Part shown: in pieces, positions 13,115 to 14,353 of the stretch
Layout of the letters: each line of letters begins with the position of its first letter
Position numbering within the stretch: the stretch's first letter is position 1
Source: Methanoregulaceae archaeon
Lineage (GTDB): Archaea; Halobacteriota; Methanomicrobia; Methanomicrobiales; Methanospirillaceae
Direction of reading: 5' to 3'
Length of the DNA stretch: 14,353 nt
Assembly (NCBI GenBank): GCA_028679405.1
Contig: JAJRBP010000035.1
Location: 1-14,353 of the forward strand
Program-made: the position numbers and the translations under genes
Notes under the pieces: generated by a model
What the model saw: the letters and a program-made list of their open reading frames with translations, nothing else
Database searches by the model: none
What the model was told of the DNA's origin: nothing

Positions 13115-14353
13115 TCACTCCGTCGCATCCAGCGCGATCACGTGCTGGTGCGGTGCATAGCTCTCAGGCACAGGGTAGTTACCCTCGTTCACACTGTAAT
13201 ACTTGAGGAATTTCTCCCTGATGTCGTGCATGACCTGCTTGTTCTCCCTGACCTTGACATCCACCCAGAAGGTATGCTTCTGGCCGTGGTCTATTACCTG
13301 TCCGTCCTTCACGCAGATCTTCCCGTCCTTGAACAGGTATGCAACCGCCGAGTACGCCTTCTCGATCTCTTCCGGATCGGAGGGCATGCTGTCCGGGTTC
13401 AGGTTGTAGATCGCGATGTCTGCGTTCATCCCCGGCTTCAGGCCTCCATAATCGTTGGAGAGTCCGAGGCACATTGCAGGTCCGGCCCTCGTCATGGCAG
13501 CGAGCTCGAAGAGAGTAATCTCCCGGTCGAGCTCGGCGAGGTAGGTCGCATTGATCACTTTATCGGAATTCTTGAAGGTGTTAAGCCTCTCGTCACGGGC
13601 TTTCTTGCTCATCAGCCACTTGACGACCCTCGGGTAACGGGTGAAGGGCCCGGCGTTCGGGTGATCGGTGGTGATAAAGCAGCGCATCGGGTCTTTGGCG
13701 AAGAGTGCAAGTTCAAGACCGATGCACCACTGTGTTGCGCAGACGCGGATGTCCGGATCATAGACATATGGCACGACTCCGGCCGCAGTCTCGAGCTCCA
13801 CGTCCACGTTCGCCCATTTCAGGTGGTTCAGACCCCCGAGATGGTGTTCGAAGGGCCCGTCCGCGGTCATGGTCGTGGTCTCGTCGAGCGTGACGTTCCC
13901 GGTATCGACCGTGATATTCTTCTGCTTGTTCACGTAGTCCATGACCTCTTTCGCCTTTGACTCAAAGTTCCCCCAGTTGTCACCGCCGTACGCATGGAAC
14001 TGCAGGTGGGTCGAATGCATTACCTGTTTCCTGCCGAATTTATTCTTCGCCTTGAATCCTTCGGCCAGCCGGAGCGTGTCTAATGTGACCGTATAGTTGC
14101 CAGGATTACCAAGAGAGTTCTGGTGTATGTGAACCGAGTGGGGCAGTCCCATGAATTCATTCGTCTCGATGAGCCCCTTCATGATCTCGGCCGGCGTGAT
14201 ATCGAAGTAGGGAACAGGATCGTTGATGGTAAGACAGTTCAGCCCCCACGCCCATGCTTCCGTGCCACCGGGGTTCACAATCTTTATACCGTACCCCTTG
14301 GTCTGGCGCAGGAGCCATGCGATATACGCTGCGTTATTCTCGATCTCGTGGTT
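13115..14353 (-). CDS. fwdA: Formylmethanofuran dehydrogenase subunit A (3' part, right edge)
   Basis: These 412 codons are the C-terminal part of FwdA, an amidohydrolase-fold subunit that joins formate, made from CO2 in FwdB, to methanofuran at a two-metal site. The frame is open to the window edge with NHEIENNAAYIAWLLRQ, so the GTG at 14278 is not the start. K24 of the visible part (GYGIKIVNPGG) is in the place of the carboxylated lysine (K178 in M. wolfei, from memory), and H77 (HIHQ) is exactly 53 residues on, as H231 would be. The Asp in FITTDHPNAG fits the third ligand (D385). The HxH ligands near residue 60 lie outside the window. FwdA has about 570 residues, so roughly 160 are missing. 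It overlaps nothing and leads directly into fwdC. Confidence 0.96.
   Translation of the reverse strand, partial: NHEIENNAAYIAWLLRQTKGYGIKIVNPGGTEAWAWGLNCLTINDPVPYFDITPAEIMKGLIETNEFMGLPHSVHIHQNSLGNPGNYTVTLDTLRLAEGFKAKNKFGRKQVMHSTHLQFHAYGGDNWGNFESKAKEVMDYVNKQKNITVDTGNVTLDETTTMTADGPFEHHLGGLNHLKWANVDVELETAAGVVPYVYDPDIRVCATQWCIGLELALFAKDPMRCFITTDHPNAGPFTRYPRVVKWLMSKKARDERLNTFKNSDKVINATYLAELDREITLFELAAMTRAGPAMCLGLSNDYGGLKPGMNADIAIYNLNPDSMPSDPEEIEKAYSAVAYLFKDGKICVKDGQVIDHGQKHTFWVDVKVRENKQVMHDIREKFLKYYSVNEGNYPVPESYAPHQHVIALDATE

Noticed and set aside
12722..13960. A 412-codon open frame antisense to fwdC and fwdA
   Set aside because: FwdC and FwdA are unmistakable on the other strand, and this frame has low-complexity His/Val/Asp-rich content typical of antisense frames.
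1..14353. Search for CRISPR arrays, tRNA/rRNA genes, transposases and integration sites
   Set aside because: No regularly spaced repeats, cloverleaf-like tails, transposase-like frames or flanking target duplications were seen by eye.

Overview
The window is from a methanogenic euryarchaeon, most likely Methanomicrobiales. It carries formylmethanofuran dehydrogenase subunits (FwdA, FwdC), an F420-type formate dehydrogenase (FdhA/FdhB), a small Dsr-like siroheme protein, archaeal TATA-like boxes, oligo-T ends, and Shine-Dalgarno sites close to GGAGGTGAT. Order-level placement is an inference from gene content. No tRNA, rRNA, CRISPR array or insertion sequence was seen.

Left part (1-1888): the 3' end of an FdhB-like iron-sulfur protein is followed by a rubrerythrin-like diiron protein. 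The same pair then repeats in tandem, but the second FdhB-like copy is a decayed remnant (stops, frameshift, lost cluster cysteine) while the second diiron protein is intact. Bases 2105-5410 hold fdhA-fdhB as a tight two-gene unit behind a clear TATA box. FdhA carries Cys where some homologues have selenocysteine.

Middle (5582-9271): an OsmC-like protein and a C_GCAxxG_C_C cysteine-rich redox protein form a rightward pair. A leftward 413-residue protein follows that I read as three DsrE-superfamily domains in one chain. Then come a 53-residue rubredoxin and a leftward helical protein of unknown function.

Right part (9351-14353): a small sulfite-reductase-like protein (siroheme/4Fe-4S motif plus two ferredoxin clusters) runs rightward. 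Against it runs a leftward four-gene unit: a YeeE/YedE-type transporter split into two half-genes, a canonical TusA with a CPLP motif, and a TusA-like protein with CTSL in its place. Beyond an AT-rich gap, fwdC and the 3' part of fwdA run leftward and off the right edge.

Together, fdhAB and fwdAC supply electrons and the first CO2-fixing step of hydrogenotrophic/formatotrophic methanogenesis. The rubrerythrins, rubredoxin and OsmC-like protein suggest peroxide/oxygen defence. The transporter, TusA, TusA-like, DsrE-fusion and Dsr-like genes (6827-12078) look like a sulfur import, persulfide relay and reduction neighbourhood. That last grouping is the most interesting part of the window and is an inference from domain identity and proximity.
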